A DNA stretch of 64,000 nt, from assembly GCA_002049455.2 (NCBI GenBank), contig KV918922.1, forward strand, positions 1 to 64,000, in the 5' to 3' direction. The notes under the pieces are model-generated. The model was not told where the DNA came from and made no database searches. It worked only from the letters and a program-made list of their open reading frames with translations. Below are positions 31,552 to 44,200 of this stretch, in pieces; the first letter of the stretch is position 1, and each line of letters starts with the position of its first letter. The translations under genes and the position numbers were made by a program. This DNA is from Porphyra umbilicalis. Lineage: Eukaryota > Rhodophyta > Bangiophyceae > Bangiales > Bangiaceae.

Positions 31552-34500
31552 TCCTTATGTACGGCCGCTGCAACGTGTGCACAATCCTCCGAAATATTCT
31601 GGCGCATGTCTTCCTCTTCTTGAGCCAATGAGATGTCGTGATGGGCTTTGACCTCTCTATCCGTCAAAAATTGGCCTCAAGTGGCTGCTGTGATTGGCGG
31701 GGGGGGGTGAGAGTGTTTTCCAAGAGAGAAGACGAGGAAGGACCCCGTGACGTCCCGCTGCCGGTCGTCCGTGATGGATGTATCCATGACGATGACGATG
31801 TCGCAGAGGGTATGCGTCGACGGCAATGGGAGAACATCGCCCATACGGGCTCTGCATTTCAAGCCCGTCCCGAGAGCTCGTACTGCCATGCATGGCTTGA
31901 TCTTTCGGACGCCAGCTTGCGGGTGGGTGGCCTCTCTGTTAAGAGTCGAACAGACGGACACGGCAAACAGCAAAACTGGCACATCAGAAGTTACGTCCTC
32001 CGCTAGAACTCCATAAAAAAAAACAGAGGCATGAAACAGCGCCGCGAGAGCCGACAAAGCAGGGAGTCGCGACGTGCTGAAGGTACCTCTTCTACTGAAT
32101 CCACTTGGCTATTGTTTATTGGTCGTTCACGTCGGCCAAGGAAGCGTTCATGTGCGACAGTCGATTGGAAGCCATGTAAATTGAGCATCCCAAGAAGGAG
32201 CGACCGGTTACCGTCCCGGTTATGTTCTTTTCGGGGGATGGGGGTGACAGCCGAGCGCATAGAGTGTTCGGACAGGGGCGCTTGTCGAACGGGAGCACAA
32301 CGGTAACGTACCTTTCTCACAACCGGCTCAAGGCCTACTGCGTCATGTCGGCTCCCGGCACCCTGCCGCTGGCCTCTTGGAAGACCTTCTCATAGGAGGC
32401 GTACGCTTCGTCATGACCCTGACCAATGGATGTGCGCGACAGGGCACGAGCGGCATCGGGCACGTTGGCGCACGACTCGACGCCCGTGCTCGGATACTAA
32501 ATCCAGTTGCGGGAGCAACAGCCAAAGTTCAGGGATAAGAGCGACTTGTGGTTTCGGCGTTGGCCACTTGCCTACCTTTACACAATAAACGACTTTCAGT
32601 TGGACGTCTTCTCCACCGACGCCACAGGTGCCATAGTGAGCACACCTGACGTGGTGGACGTGGAAGTTCGGGAGCACGGATAGACGTAGGGGTGGCATAG
32701 TCGTGGTATCTGCTCTCACATCCTTCCAGCGAGAGAGGCCACGGCGAAGCAGTGCCGCCTCGGTGCCAGGGAGAATTAAATGCACTCATAGAGGGCAGGG
32801 GGACAGGAGAGGAGGCCCGAAGAGGCGCAAAGATGAGAACATTGCTACGACAAGAGACAATGCAGCGCGGACGCACAAGACGCTCGAAAGCTCGACTGCC
32901 ACAAAACCGTGCGTTCTATGACGATATCCGCGGTAGTGGCACGGACGACAGCGGCCATGTGCGTCATGGCCGGTCACGTTGACAAGAAGAAAAGGGCGCA
33001 CTTTTGTGGCGTCAAAAAGCGCTGGAGCCAGTTCGCGGGGCGCTTTTTCTCAGACATACCTGACCACTTCCATGGAGGTATTGGTGAGAAAAGGCGGGCT
33101 GCCACTTGAGCTGCTGCCATGAGACTTTTATCCCATTGTCCGTAGTTACTATTGGGCCCATGGAAGCAGGTTACGTTGCTATATTCCAAGAAGTCTCTGT
33201 TTTTTGTGTTACTTACTCGCTAGGTGTGTCACTTATTTCTTGCACCGATGTAGGGTTGGTCAGAACGCCGGGGGTATCGTTAAGGGCGTCGTCAAGGGCG
33301 TTACGAGGGCGTCTTCTGGGCGTCGTGCGCCCCTTACGCCCCAACTCAACAGAGAGCGTCAGCAAGGCGTGGCGAAGAGAACTATCTCAGAAGAGTCCAC
33401 ATGATTCACCAGATGGCGGCTGTGCGCCTTGGTTGTGAACAGGCTCCCAGTCTTGACACAATAACGACATACAAGTGTTCAATAGGGCGTGCCACGTAAA
33501 CCGTATTGTGCACACCGAGGGTGCTACTTGGGGCGTCGTAAGTTAGTTTTGGCTGCCTATTGCGGCATAAGTATTACGACTTATCCGTCACGCGCCCCTG
33601 GCGCCTGCCAAAGAGGGGCAACCCTACACCCATGTATTGTCCCTGGCGCGATTCTGGATCAACGACGCGCAAAGTGGATCACCAAAATCGTCGATTCCAG
33701 CTCGATTGCCCGTTGGTTTTTCTCCCCACGGACGCTGTTGCCTGGATATGATGCCGAACATAGAATAAACATACCTGCAGGAAGCTCCAGGGAAGACGCA
33801 ACTTTTGGTCCCAGTTGCGCTCGTAGGCTCGAAAAAAAGGGCAGTGATCGATGGGTTGAGCGCACAAAGCGCTTCTCAGCGTCGAAGTGCCCGAAACATT
33901 ACGGATCAAGTCGATCGATCGGGATCAAGCTCGCACTTTCGTGTCCGGTCGCCCTTTCTGGCAGGTGGCGGCAGTCTGCGAGTGTGCGCGCATTCTCGCC
34001 CAAGCCTGCACTCCATGGAGTTCCTTTGGATCCAAAGGCCGCCAGATGCCCGCGCAGGCATTGCGCTAGTCCCTGCCGTCCCAGCACTACCTGTGACAGA
34101 CGCCTCGTGGCACACGGGCGCCCACCCAGCGACGCTTTCCGACAGAATCGGCCACCCTAACTTCAAAGGTGCGTCTGTTGCTTGCAGGCGGCAACAAACC
34201 ACCACCAACCGCCCACCACAACCCTCCCATCACTTCACTACCTGCCCTCACCCTCCAACCAGCGACCACCCCCCACAAACCACGTGCCCCCCGCCTACCT
34301 TTCCTGCCTTACCACTATTCCCAAACGCTCCGCCAAGACTGACCGGCGCCATGTCGTCAACTACACCTTGCCCCCCGTCGCCGCCGCCTCGACCGCCCGT
34401 CCAAGCCGCGTTTCCCCGCCGTTGCCGCCGCCTCGCCCCGCCGTTGCCGCCGCCTCGCCCCGCCGTCGCCGCCGCCTCGCCCCGTCGTCGCCGACCGCCG

Positions 34501-35274
34501 GCGACGGCCAAAGTGTAGCTTTCTGCGATAAAGCTGCCGGCATCTGCCCTCCACCGGCGGCCGCTGCCAAGGTTCGAAAGAAGTCTAGGGTGCGGTGGGG
34601 GGGAAGAAGGCGGAGGGGATCCGCGCGGGAGGAAGGGACGGGAGGAAGGGGAGGGGGTGGGCGGGCGATGGCGCTTGGCGTGGAACAGCACTCGTCCGCG
34701 CGGTCGACTATCGATGCAGAGGACTCGATCGGACTGCTCAGAATCATGATCGCCATCAGTTATTAAGTAGCCCGTGTAATCAATCCAATGTTGAGTGATC
34801 CATCTTCGCGTCGCTGGAGTAACAAAAACCCGTCAATGAAACACAACTTCGGCCTACAGAAAGGGCAAGAAGAACAAAGAAAAAGGCGGCACATGCCGTA
34901 GACAAAAGAACGCTCTCCTCACGGCCTTCTCAGATCTTTCCTTCGGATCTCTTTTCTGACAACATCCCACGACGCTATGCTCCATAGCGAGAAAAGTGAT
35001 CCAAACACGCGTCAGGGACAATATCCCCCATTGCTGGACGGGCCCTGAGCACGATCTGCAGAACAGTCAGGGACAGCGAATCGGATTGATCCTTCATGAG
35101 GATTCGGCAGCAACTGCACCGGACAACTACAAAGTCTGAGGCGCTGGTGTGCGGATGGTTTGTCTGAATGTCGATTAAGATGGTCTTCAGCGCTTCTCCA
35201 TTCTACTCCTGACTCTGTCGCACAGATCAACAAAAGGTGGACATTATGTGATCCCAGGATCATTGCGAGATGAA
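31552..35274. other. Spacer; only low-complexity and tandem repeats seen
   Basis: Many short ORFs on both strands, none recognisable. 33.27-33.35 kb has short GGGCGTCGT-type repeats. 34.2-34.35 kb is CCA/ACC-rich. 34.41-34.50 kb contains about three tandem copies of a 21-base unit, CCGCCGTTGCCGCCGCCTCGC. No gene or complete element is supported. Confidence 0.4.
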
Positions 35275-35276
35275 TA

Positions 35277-35448
35277 TTGCTGTCTTCCCAATTTTGGCCG
35301 ATGTGGTCAAAGTCAAGAAGGGGTCTGGGTCAACTGCCCATTGGTCAATCAACTTTATCCGGCTGAGTGGATGGCTGAGACGCTGTTTCACACTGTTGAT
35401 CACCCCTCTTGACATCGACGGGATCGGCCAAAATTGGGAAGACAGCAA
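35277..35448. mobile_element. 172-bp MITE with TA duplications
   Basis: The first 26 bases (TTGCTGTCTTCCCAATTTTG and GCCGAT) are repeated perfectly in inverted form at the right end, with weaker similarity further in (GTCAAG.AGGGG). TA lies directly outside both ends (35275-35276, 35449-35450). This is a non-coding Tc1/mariner-like miniature element, unrelated to the 131-bp family. Confidence 0.75.
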
Positions 35449-36445
35449 TAGTTCTGCCAACCGACGTCGGTTCTCCTCTTTAAGGAATCGAGGACAGCAC
35501 GCTGTGTCAGGGATGTGGGTCGATAATTATCACGCGATAATCATCGTCATAATTATCGCGAAATTATCGAAATCATGCCAGCATGCTGCGCGTGCTAGCA
35601 CGCGCTGATAGTGATCGTCGGTGGGCCACGTGTTCGCATTTACTTTGAAGAACATACATGTCATGCCGCAAGTGGAACAAGCGGATCCTGGACTCGCTAA
35701 CACCGCCTCCGTCGGTCTTGGTTTCCGGAGCTCGCCTGCTCAATGCCCCTACTGCACCACCGGCATGTGCGCACCCGACCGCCGCCGTGCAGGTGGGAGG
35801 AGTACTGATATATGCCATGCTACACTCCTGCCCGGCCGCACGCCGCGTGGCGGCGGCCGCCGCTATCGCCGTCGTGATGGTGTGTGTCGGTTTGGTGGTC
35901 GTCGCCGCCGCGTTCCCGCTCACATGCATGCCATCTCTTCGCAAGCTGGTCGCCATTTCTCCTTCCCCCAGCATTTGGGAGGGCAACGCCTCACACACCC
36001 CAACCCTGGTGAGGGTGTCCGTGTGGCAATCGCGGTCGGCCCACAACCACCCCCCTCTCCGACCCCCCCCCGGTCCCAAAGGCGGCGGCGGCCGCCGCGC
36101 GAGCTGTCCCCCCCGTCGCCCCAAATGACGGCGAGCATGTGCTGCGCGGTGGAGGCGGCAGCTCACCCCCATAGGCATCGTGTGGAGGGGCGCGAGAGAC
36201 GTACTGAAGGAGAACTAACAGGCTGTTGGACGAGACATGATTCAGGTCGTTCATCAAGTACTTTCAGAAGAAGTCGGGCTGATGGTTTCTGTAACCATGA
36301 ACGATAATTATGAATAATTATGGAGAAAAGAAACCATCAATGATGATTTCGTCGAAATCTTACAACCCTGCGCTGTGTGCGCGACATCCGTGAAGGCCCA
36401 CGCACCATGCACGTAGGATAATCGGATACTGAGACGAATTCCTGT

Positions 36446-36479
36446 CCAGTCGTTACAACTCGAAAATTGTAACGACTGG
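36446..36479. repeat. Short perfect hairpin
   Basis: Arms CCAGTCGTTACAA / TTGTAACGACTGG (13 bp) around an 8-base loop. A further GTAACGATTGG half-copy follows near 36519. It lies in spacer DNA without an adjacent gene; a solo terminal-repeat fragment or a structured site are both possible. Confidence 0.6.
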
Positions 36480-37369
36480 CTACCACAGCTTCCTCAGGAC
36501 GGCTCTCAGCCATCCTTGTAACGATTGGATATGCGTGCTCCAAGTGCATTCACTCTGATCCACACAGTTATCCGCGTCCCACCACACATTGAAATATTTA
36601 AGCCATTTCAAAGCTGGCTCCGATTTCAACCCCTCTTCAGTGCATGTGTAGCGCCTGTCCTTGATTATCTGCGAGATTTTCATATGGGATTTTATGACTT
36701 CCGCCCTTGGTACCTAAAGGCATCAGTACGAACCCCAGATGATTTCTAAGGAACTAATATTCTCTGGCGATTCAGGCCCCAGAGCATCGCGCCCTCAGGG
36801 TGCCCCCCCCAGCGGTGTGCGGCCGAACAGCCTCGTCAATAAAACACTTCTCCCGGCCTCGTCCCGTTTCTATGCTCACCCACATCCCTTTCCCACCGAC
36901 GGCGCAATTCCAAGGACGCTCGTGATGTGTCTGTGCTTGTTGAAAACGCCGCGGTTAAACCCCGGCGTTGCGCACGCTATCTTGCATCGAAGGTTTCGAC
37001 ACTGTGCATCTCTTTTCTGTAAACTGCGCGCACGTTCGTGTATCCAGTTTGCACCACCCCACCACGAGAAAAGTGAACATTCTATGGTGTACGATCAACA
37101 GGTACCAACGCAGAAATCGCGCCGTGCCGCCAGTCCGCGCTTCATCATGCCCCCAGTCCACGATTGTCTGCGAGGCCGCCGTGTTCGGAACAGTCATTGT
37201 TGAGACAATCCGTAGCATTTAGAGTGACTGAACAATAGTTTATTCGTTGTCCAGAGGGCGCATGACAAATACGTAATTCTAATACTTTCTTGGTTCTTTG
37301 GCGATGCTGTCATCGCCGCTGTCAGGGTGGGTGAAACGTCTCGCATGTCGGGCCGTGTGGCCATATTGT

Positions 37370-38130
37370 TGGTATATCGGTAAATTTGATCGGTAAGGGT
37401 CTCGGTATCCCGATCAATAGTCGGTATCGTCCATTTTCTCAATGGTCGGTACAGGTCTGTAATGTAATAATATTCGTATTTAATCCTGGGAGAGCTCGAC
37501 CGACGCCACACACCGGGCGAGGCACTCACCGGTCCCATTAGTCGCCGACCAGATAGACCAGCAAGACAGCCACGATGCAATATTGATCGCACAAGACACC
37601 CGCGTCTAGTATGCAGGCCCTCCTGCTTCAGTCCAGCTCGCCTCCTCTGCCCAAGCAAGCGTGTCCTCTGCCCTTTCAAAAGATGCCTGAGTATCCCCAA
37701 GAGGTAGTGTTGCGGCTGCGGAACTTCCGCGCCACCAAGTTTCCTTTGCGTCATAATGTTGGTAGCAGAGTGGGCGAGCGGTAAGTTGTCGATGTATGTG
37801 CCTTGATGTGTGGGGAATGTATGGCGCGCTGTGGTACGCAGGAGAATTATTGGTGGGGAGGCGAAGGGATGGATCCGAGCTTGCCCAGGTCAGACACAGT
37901 CGAGGCCGTGATGCTACTTGGGTGGAGTGCAGAGGCGGGAGGTTGGTATGGTCGGGGTCATGCGGTGGTCGTTGCACTGTGTGGATGAGGGTGCGGACGC
38001 GAGGGGCTCTCACCACATATGCCACAAAATCGGAAATTTTATGAAACGTGAGACTACCGAGATATCGGTACAAAGTCGATAAATCAGTATTCCGATTGGG
38101 AAAGAGCATTCATCGCAATGTTCGGTAAAT
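37370..38130. repeat. TCGGTA motif clusters bounding a 0.7-kb segment
   Basis: TCGGTA occurs five times in 37376-37456 and recurs in both orientations at about 38072-38130. Clustering at the two edges of a segment resembles subterminal transposase-binding repeats of a small element. The precise ends, inverted repeats and target duplication are not clear. Confidence 0.3.
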
Positions 38131-39596
38131 GCCAACCTTAGTGGCCACGCCCTGACGGTCCAGAAACACAGAGCGACGGGACAGCTACGCATCGCGCGTC
38201 TGAGATGAGAACGTCCGCGAGATGCCATTGGCAACACGCCAGGTCTGACGTCATACTGTCATGTGAACTTTCATCCACCTCATCCAGCCTGATACTGTGC
38301 ATTCTATTCCGCGTACTTTGCAACGACTTCGGCAAATGAAGTATTATACCTTTGCGACATTAGGAATGTAACCCCCGCATCCTCATCTAAGAAAGACAGA
38401 CGTTTCTAACTAAACTCCGAACGCATCAGCCGATGAAAGACGGTATGAAAAAAAAAGAAGACAACAGTGACCAACTCCGTAAGAGAGGCTCACAAATAAG
38501 AGCGCTACTGATCCATGTTCTCCACAACCCAGCTTAGTACCAGTCGCCAAAAATTGGAACGTGATCGGCCGGTAGGAAGAGCATGAGAGGAAAAGTTGCG
38601 AGCCCACTCACTGGCAGAGAGTTACTGTGCAAGTGTGCGAAAGATTTTCTCCATTTGCAGGCTCCAGTGAGGTGCCCAGAGCCCCTATTTTGAATTGTGA
38701 AATAAATCGCCGGATAGTGAAGTGGCCCCCATCCTTCTCTTTCGGTCGAATTCAAATGCTGAATAACGCTACGTGCATGAAACATGGGCCTCCGTGAACG
38801 GTGGAGCATGCGCTTCTTTTCCCCCGAGGGCGCAACGTCCCGCGTACGACCGAATCGGGTGCCGTGGAGCACGGCGCTGTGCCTCCTGTCGCGCCGCCCC
38901 ATCCCCCGACCCTGACCGTCGTGTGGGCGCTGCGGCGCGCGGGGGACGCGGCGGCGGCCCCAGCCGCCGTGCGCGTCAGCGCGGGGGCCCCCCCCCCGCC
39001 GCGCCCCCCGGCCCGTCTGCCCCGCGAATTCTCCGCCGCGCGCGTCGCGCGGGGGCCCCGCCCCCGCCCCTGTGTATCCCGCCTGGGGTGCCCACCCCCG
39101 GCGCGCGAGCACCCGCCGGCGCCGGTGCGGGGCGCGGGTGCCGCTGCGGCCACCCCCCCCCCCACCCCCGCCGGCACACCCGCCGCGGTCGCCGCCGGCG
39201 GCCGCCGACGCGGCCGCGCGCACCGCCCGCCGGCCCCCCGCGCGCCCGTGTGGGCGGCGCGGACCAAAGCGCGCGGCGGGGCGATCGCGGGGCACGCGCC
39301 CGCGCGCCGCCGCGGCGGCCGCGGGCGGCCGCCCACCGGCGGCAGCGGGGGGCGGCGGGGGGCACATCACAAGCTCGGCGATGGGGTGTTTGCCATGGTG
39401 CCGGTCGGGGCGTCATCCCCCCCCACTCCCCCCCACCGCCCCCGCACCGCCACCGCCGCGGCGGTGGCGGCGAGGATCAGCCCCCCCCCCCCAACCCCCC
39501 CCCCAAGCCCGCCAGCCACAGGGGCACCCCCCCTCGCGCCCACCCCCCCCCCCCCCCCCCCCCCCCCGCCCCCCCCTCCCGTCCCCCCCGTCGCCG

Positions 39597-41227
39597 TCAT
39601 CCTTGCCCGCGCGCGCGCTCCCCGCCGCACCCGGCGGCACCGCACAGGCGGCGGCGCCCCCCCCCCCCCCCCCTCGCCCTCCCCCCCAGCTCCCACCCCC
39701 CCCCCCCCCCCCCCCCCCTCGCCACCGCCGCCGGCGGCACCGCGTCGTTGCGCATGGCCGCGGCGACGGCGAGGACGGCGGCGCCGACGCGGCGGTTGGC
39801 GACCCCCCCCCGGATGGTTGGGGTGAGCGGGGCGGCGCACCCCCCCCCCCCCCCCCGGGCAGCGCGTTGGCCGCACAATCCGCGTCCGCCGACCCCGGGT
39901 CGAGGTGGTAGACGGAGGAGCCCGCCTCAAACGGCTTGGGCGCATACAGGGACAGCCCCGCGCGGAGGCCGGGCGCGGCGGCGCCGACGGCGAGGCCGGC
40001 GGCGGTGAGGGCGGCGTAGAGCGCCGCGGGGGACCCCGCGCACGCGGGGAGGAGGGCGCGCCGGGAGGGCGTGGCGGTCGTGAGGAGGCCGTCAAAGCGC
40101 GAGTAGAGGGGGGGGGGGGCGGGGGGGGGCCCCCGCCCGCCGCCTGCCGGCTCGCCGACGGCGCGGCGGCGGCCGACGTGTTGGCGGCCGGGGCGGCGGC
40201 GGCGGCGGCGGCGGCCGCCGCCGCCGCACCGTCGGCGGCGGGCACGCAGGGGCGGTGCGGGGCACCCCCCCCCCCTCCCCCTGGGCGGCGAGCCCCGGCG
40301 CCAAGACGCCATGAAACACGAGGCCGTGCCCGAGCTCGTGCACCGCGGCGGTGGCCAAGTCCCACTCCCCCCCCCCCACCCCCCCCGCGTCGGCGCCCGT
40401 GTACCACGGCACGTCCGCCGCAAAGCGCACATACACGTCGTGCGCGTCGGGGGTTGACAGCGCCGCCGCGGCGGCCCCGTCGAGGGCCTCCACGCCGCCC
40501 ATGGCCGACAGCATCGGGCGCCCATACAGGCTGTCCCGGCGGCCGGCCGTGCCGCCGCCGCCGCCGCCGCCGCCGCCCCCGCCGCCGCCGCGGAGGAAGA
40601 GGGGGGGGGAGGTCGCCGCGAGGGAGCCCCCGAGGGACCCCACCCACACCGCCCCAACGGTGACGGGGACGGCCGAGGACCAGACGGCGGCCCAGGCGGC
40701 GACGCCGGTCGCCACGGCGGCGGCGGCGGCGGGGGGAAAGTCCCCGTAAAAGGTGAGGTGAAAGGTGCTCGCGCCGCCGCGGACGAGGGTGGGGGGGGGG
40801 GGGCCGCCCCGACCCGCACGGTGGGGGGGGGGGGGGCGACGGGGAGGTGGGGGGGGGGGGGGGGGGGGGGGAGCCGCCGCAAGCGTGCCATGTGGATGGT
40901 GGGGGGGGGGGGGGACCCCGCATGGGGGGGGGGGGGGGGGGGGGGGGCCGACAGCACGTACACCTCGGACGGAGGGCGGGCGGGGGGCGCACGCCCCCCC
41001 GCCCGCGCCGCCTGCCGTGGCGGCGGCGGCGCCACCGCCGCGCGCGCCACCGCCGCGGCGGCGCCGCCGGCGGCGGCGAGTGCCGCCAAAGCGGCAGCGG
41101 CGGCGGCAGCGGCCACCGCCGCCGCCCGCGTCCACGTCGGCGGGCGGCCGGCGCGGCGGGGCCCCATCGGCCGCCGCCGCCGCCGCCCCCGCGCCCGCCC
41201 GTCCACCCCCGTCGTCCCGTCTGTCAT
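39597..41227 (-). CDS. Secreted zinc metallopeptidase (HELGH), coding frame broken at poly-G runs
   Basis: The ATG at 41227 gives a basic start and a long Ala-rich hydrophobic segment (signal peptide or anchor). The peptidase follows in pieces, in order: STFHLTFYGDFPPAAAAAVA (about 40775) through DVYVRFAADVPWYTG to TAAVHELGHGLVFHG (zinc site at 40326-40340); then, in another frame, YSRFDGLLTT..GLSLYAPKPFEAGSS.YHLD (about 40110-39870); then, in a third frame, LTPTIRGGVANRRVGAAVLA (about 39835-39750). That order (HEIGHG core, RFL-like segment, APxxFxPGSSxxHLD, LMTPxIxxG) is the layout of a known family of secreted zincins. Each switch lies in a poly-G/C run (39841-39857; 40110-40130; 40800-40950). 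Real frameshifts or homopolymer miscounts are equally possible. Confidence 0.6.
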
Positions 41228-44200
41228 GGCCGCCGCCGTCGCGCCGGTGCCACCCGCACCCCGTCGGGCGCCGCCGAGCGCCGAGCCGTCGCGGGCCGCC
41301 CGCCGCGGCGCCGCCACACCCCTTTACGCGCGCCGGCCGAGGCGCCGGCGGGGGGCGGCGGCGACCGGCCGAGGCACCCCACCACCACCACCCCCGCGGG
41401 CGACCCCGCCGCCGCCGCCGCCGTCCCCGCCGCCGCCACGTCGGTCGCACCGTGGGAGCCGCCGCCGCCTGCCGGCCGCGCGGCGCGCCTTGCCCGACCC
41501 CGACCGACCCCCGCCCCGCGCTCCCAATCACGGGCGGAGCGCGGAAGGCCGGCGCCTCCCCCCCCCCCCCCCCTCGTCATCCCCCCCCCAAACTGCCACG
41601 CGGCCCGCCGCCGACGCGCGGCGGCCGGCGCGCACGTCTCCCGACCGTGCGCCGGCCACGTGCGGGGGCCGCCGGGCCGCCCGTCGCGACGCGGTCGCGG
41701 TGGCTGCCGGGGGCGCGCGCGCGCGCGGCCGGCCGGCCGGCCGGCCGGCGGCGCGGCGGCGACGGCCGACGCCCGCCACCGCGGCTGCCGTCAGCCGCGT
41801 CGCACGTTGCGCCGGCGGCTGCGAGGGGGGGGGGGGGGGGCCGCCGCCGCCGCCGCCGCCGCGGCGCCGGCGCCCCCCCGCCCGCGCGCCCCGGGGGGCG
41901 GCCGCCAAACGGGCGCGCGGGCGGGCGGGGCGCGGGGGTGCCCCGCCTCGGCGGCGGGGCGGGGGCCACGATCTCGCAGACGCGCGGCGGCCGCCGCCTC
42001 GGCGGCGGGCGGGGGATCGGCCACCGCGGGCGCGCGGCGGCCGCGGATTGGACAGCCGGCCGCCCCCCGGCCGCCCCGCCCGCCCGCCGCGGCGGCGGCA
42101 CGTGGCAACGGGCGCCGCCGCGGGTGGCCGGGCGGCGGCGACGCAGCGCCGGCGGCGGCGGCCGGGCCGCCAACAGCCGCCGCGTGGCCGCAACGCACCC
42201 CGCGGGGCCGCGGGCGCCCGCTGGACTGCCCCTTGCGCCGCGGGGCGGCCGTTGCGGAAGCAGCGGGGAGCGCTGTCGTCAGAACTATCGACACGCCAAA
42301 CAGAAGACGCCCCCCTTCAACCTTCAGTTCGGGGGCGTCGCCCCAAACGTGAACTTCTCCCGTTCTCGACGAGTTCGGGATGGCCGTGATCCCAGTCACG
42401 AGGGCCTCAAGACTCAACTTGGATTTTCTCAAAGAAAGAGTATCAAATCTACGAGTTCTGGGCCAGAAGTACCAATGGATTCGAGCGCTGAGGCGCGACG
42501 TCTCCCTTGACCCTCGATCATCTATGACGTTGCTGCACGGCGGTTCCTGACCGTGGACCAACGGCGTGGACGTCGGTTGGATGCATCGTGAGGCATACCC
42601 AGCTGCTCACAGATGTACTTACTACACCTCGAACTGTTTTTTGGGATGCTCATAGCCTTGATTCCTTCGACAGGGAAGGTACGGCTGTTGTTGTGGTGAT
42701 GGGCTGTCGCGCCGGCTTAGACGAAGGCCGTGGCCGACGCAATCGGATCGTACGAACAAGATGAGCCACACTTGTGGTCGCGACGACGTCTAGTCGGATA
42801 AAATGCAATGCCAACCGAGCTGTCATTGTACTTATCCAGACGAAACTTCAAGCCCCCCATGGCAGTCTTACACGATCAAGCAATATTATTGGCCTGCAAT
42901 CACGTCGGTCTAAACAACAGCATCGAGGGCGTCGCACGACCACGAACGTATCGGTCAGAGCCTGGCATCGATTGTCCCTAACGGAAGTTTTTCTACGGGA
43001 GTTCGGACGGCCTCCGAACAGGGCCGCCGTTTGGCCTCCCGATCTAGATGCAGTCCTTGTGACGCGTCAGGGCGGTCGTCACGGCCACCGCGATGGCGGC
43101 CACGGGGGGCAGACCACGATGCAGGCCCTGTGGCCGGTGGCCGCGGCCGCGACGGGTCGGGCCGCTGCGGCAGCCGCCAACCGGGCGACGGGTAGAGGAC
43201 GGTGTCTGCGGCGCGCCGAGGCCGCAGGTCGACCACTTTTAGTCGGCGCAACCCGTGACGGGCTCAACCTACGAGCAAACGGCCCAGGGGAAGGCGGTCA
43301 AGGTCGTCTGCGTTCCTTGGGCACGGCGCCGACCGGAGTTGCACGACCTGAACTGATCACAACAGAGACTGCTGGAACTGTCGACCTGTTCTCTCGGCCA
43401 ATGAGGGTGTTGCAGTCATGACGTGGAGCGATTTGCACCACTCAAGCTTTCCACATTGAGAACATCAGGACGAGAATAGCGCGCCTCCAGAGCGCAGACA
43501 GCAGTGAAAGCGCCTTTGCGAAAACACCATGGACATGAGAAAAGCCTAAAATATTTTCACAGCACGAGGGTGCGCCTATTTTTCGTGCGCTTCTCAACGA
43601 GCAACCTCCGAGAGTACAGTATGCCATGAAAAAAGCGCCAGACAGCCGAGGCAAAAGGCCACTTCTCTGACACCGTTGTCCCAACACACCACAAGAGCCT
43701 CCCTTACCTTGTTTTGCTCCCTCCTGCCTCACACCACAGCACAGTCACCAGTAGAGCTCCGCAGGATGAATGGCCCGTCTTCATCTCGACGGAGCAGCGC
43801 CCCTCCTACAGACCTCCACAGGTGCGCCAAACAGTCGGCGCTCGCGCAGCACCATTGCGTTTGTGAGGTCCATGCATGCGGCCCCGCACACTGCCGTGGT
43901 CACACTCTTTCGCACCGGTACCCGACCGCTCTGCATCCCACGCCGGCAGCCAGGTGTGCACACGCGGGGAGACAACAGTGCCGTGCCCACTGCCAGAGGC
44001 CGAGGCCTCGCCACGCCGTGGTCGTCCCCTTCCCCAAGTTCCCGCCGACAACGCTCGGCGGCCCGCCGCCAAGGCTACGGCGGCGGCGGCAGAGGCGGCG
44101 CGGCGGGCCCCGCATCCGTCTGCAGCGCCCCCATGATGCGACAGTCGTGCCCCATTGACGACGCAAGCGCGGAGCGCCAGACGTCCGAGCAGGCGCGCCG

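Noticed and set aside
34200..34360. Candidate CRISPR-like or satellite array
   Set aside because: Only short imprecise CCA-rich and 21-bp repeats, with no regular repeat-spacer structure.
40758..42510. Plus-strand frames of about 500-580 aa opposite the metallopeptidase
   Set aside because: Shadows of the minus-strand gene and GC repeats; conserved peptidase blocks exist only on the minus strand.
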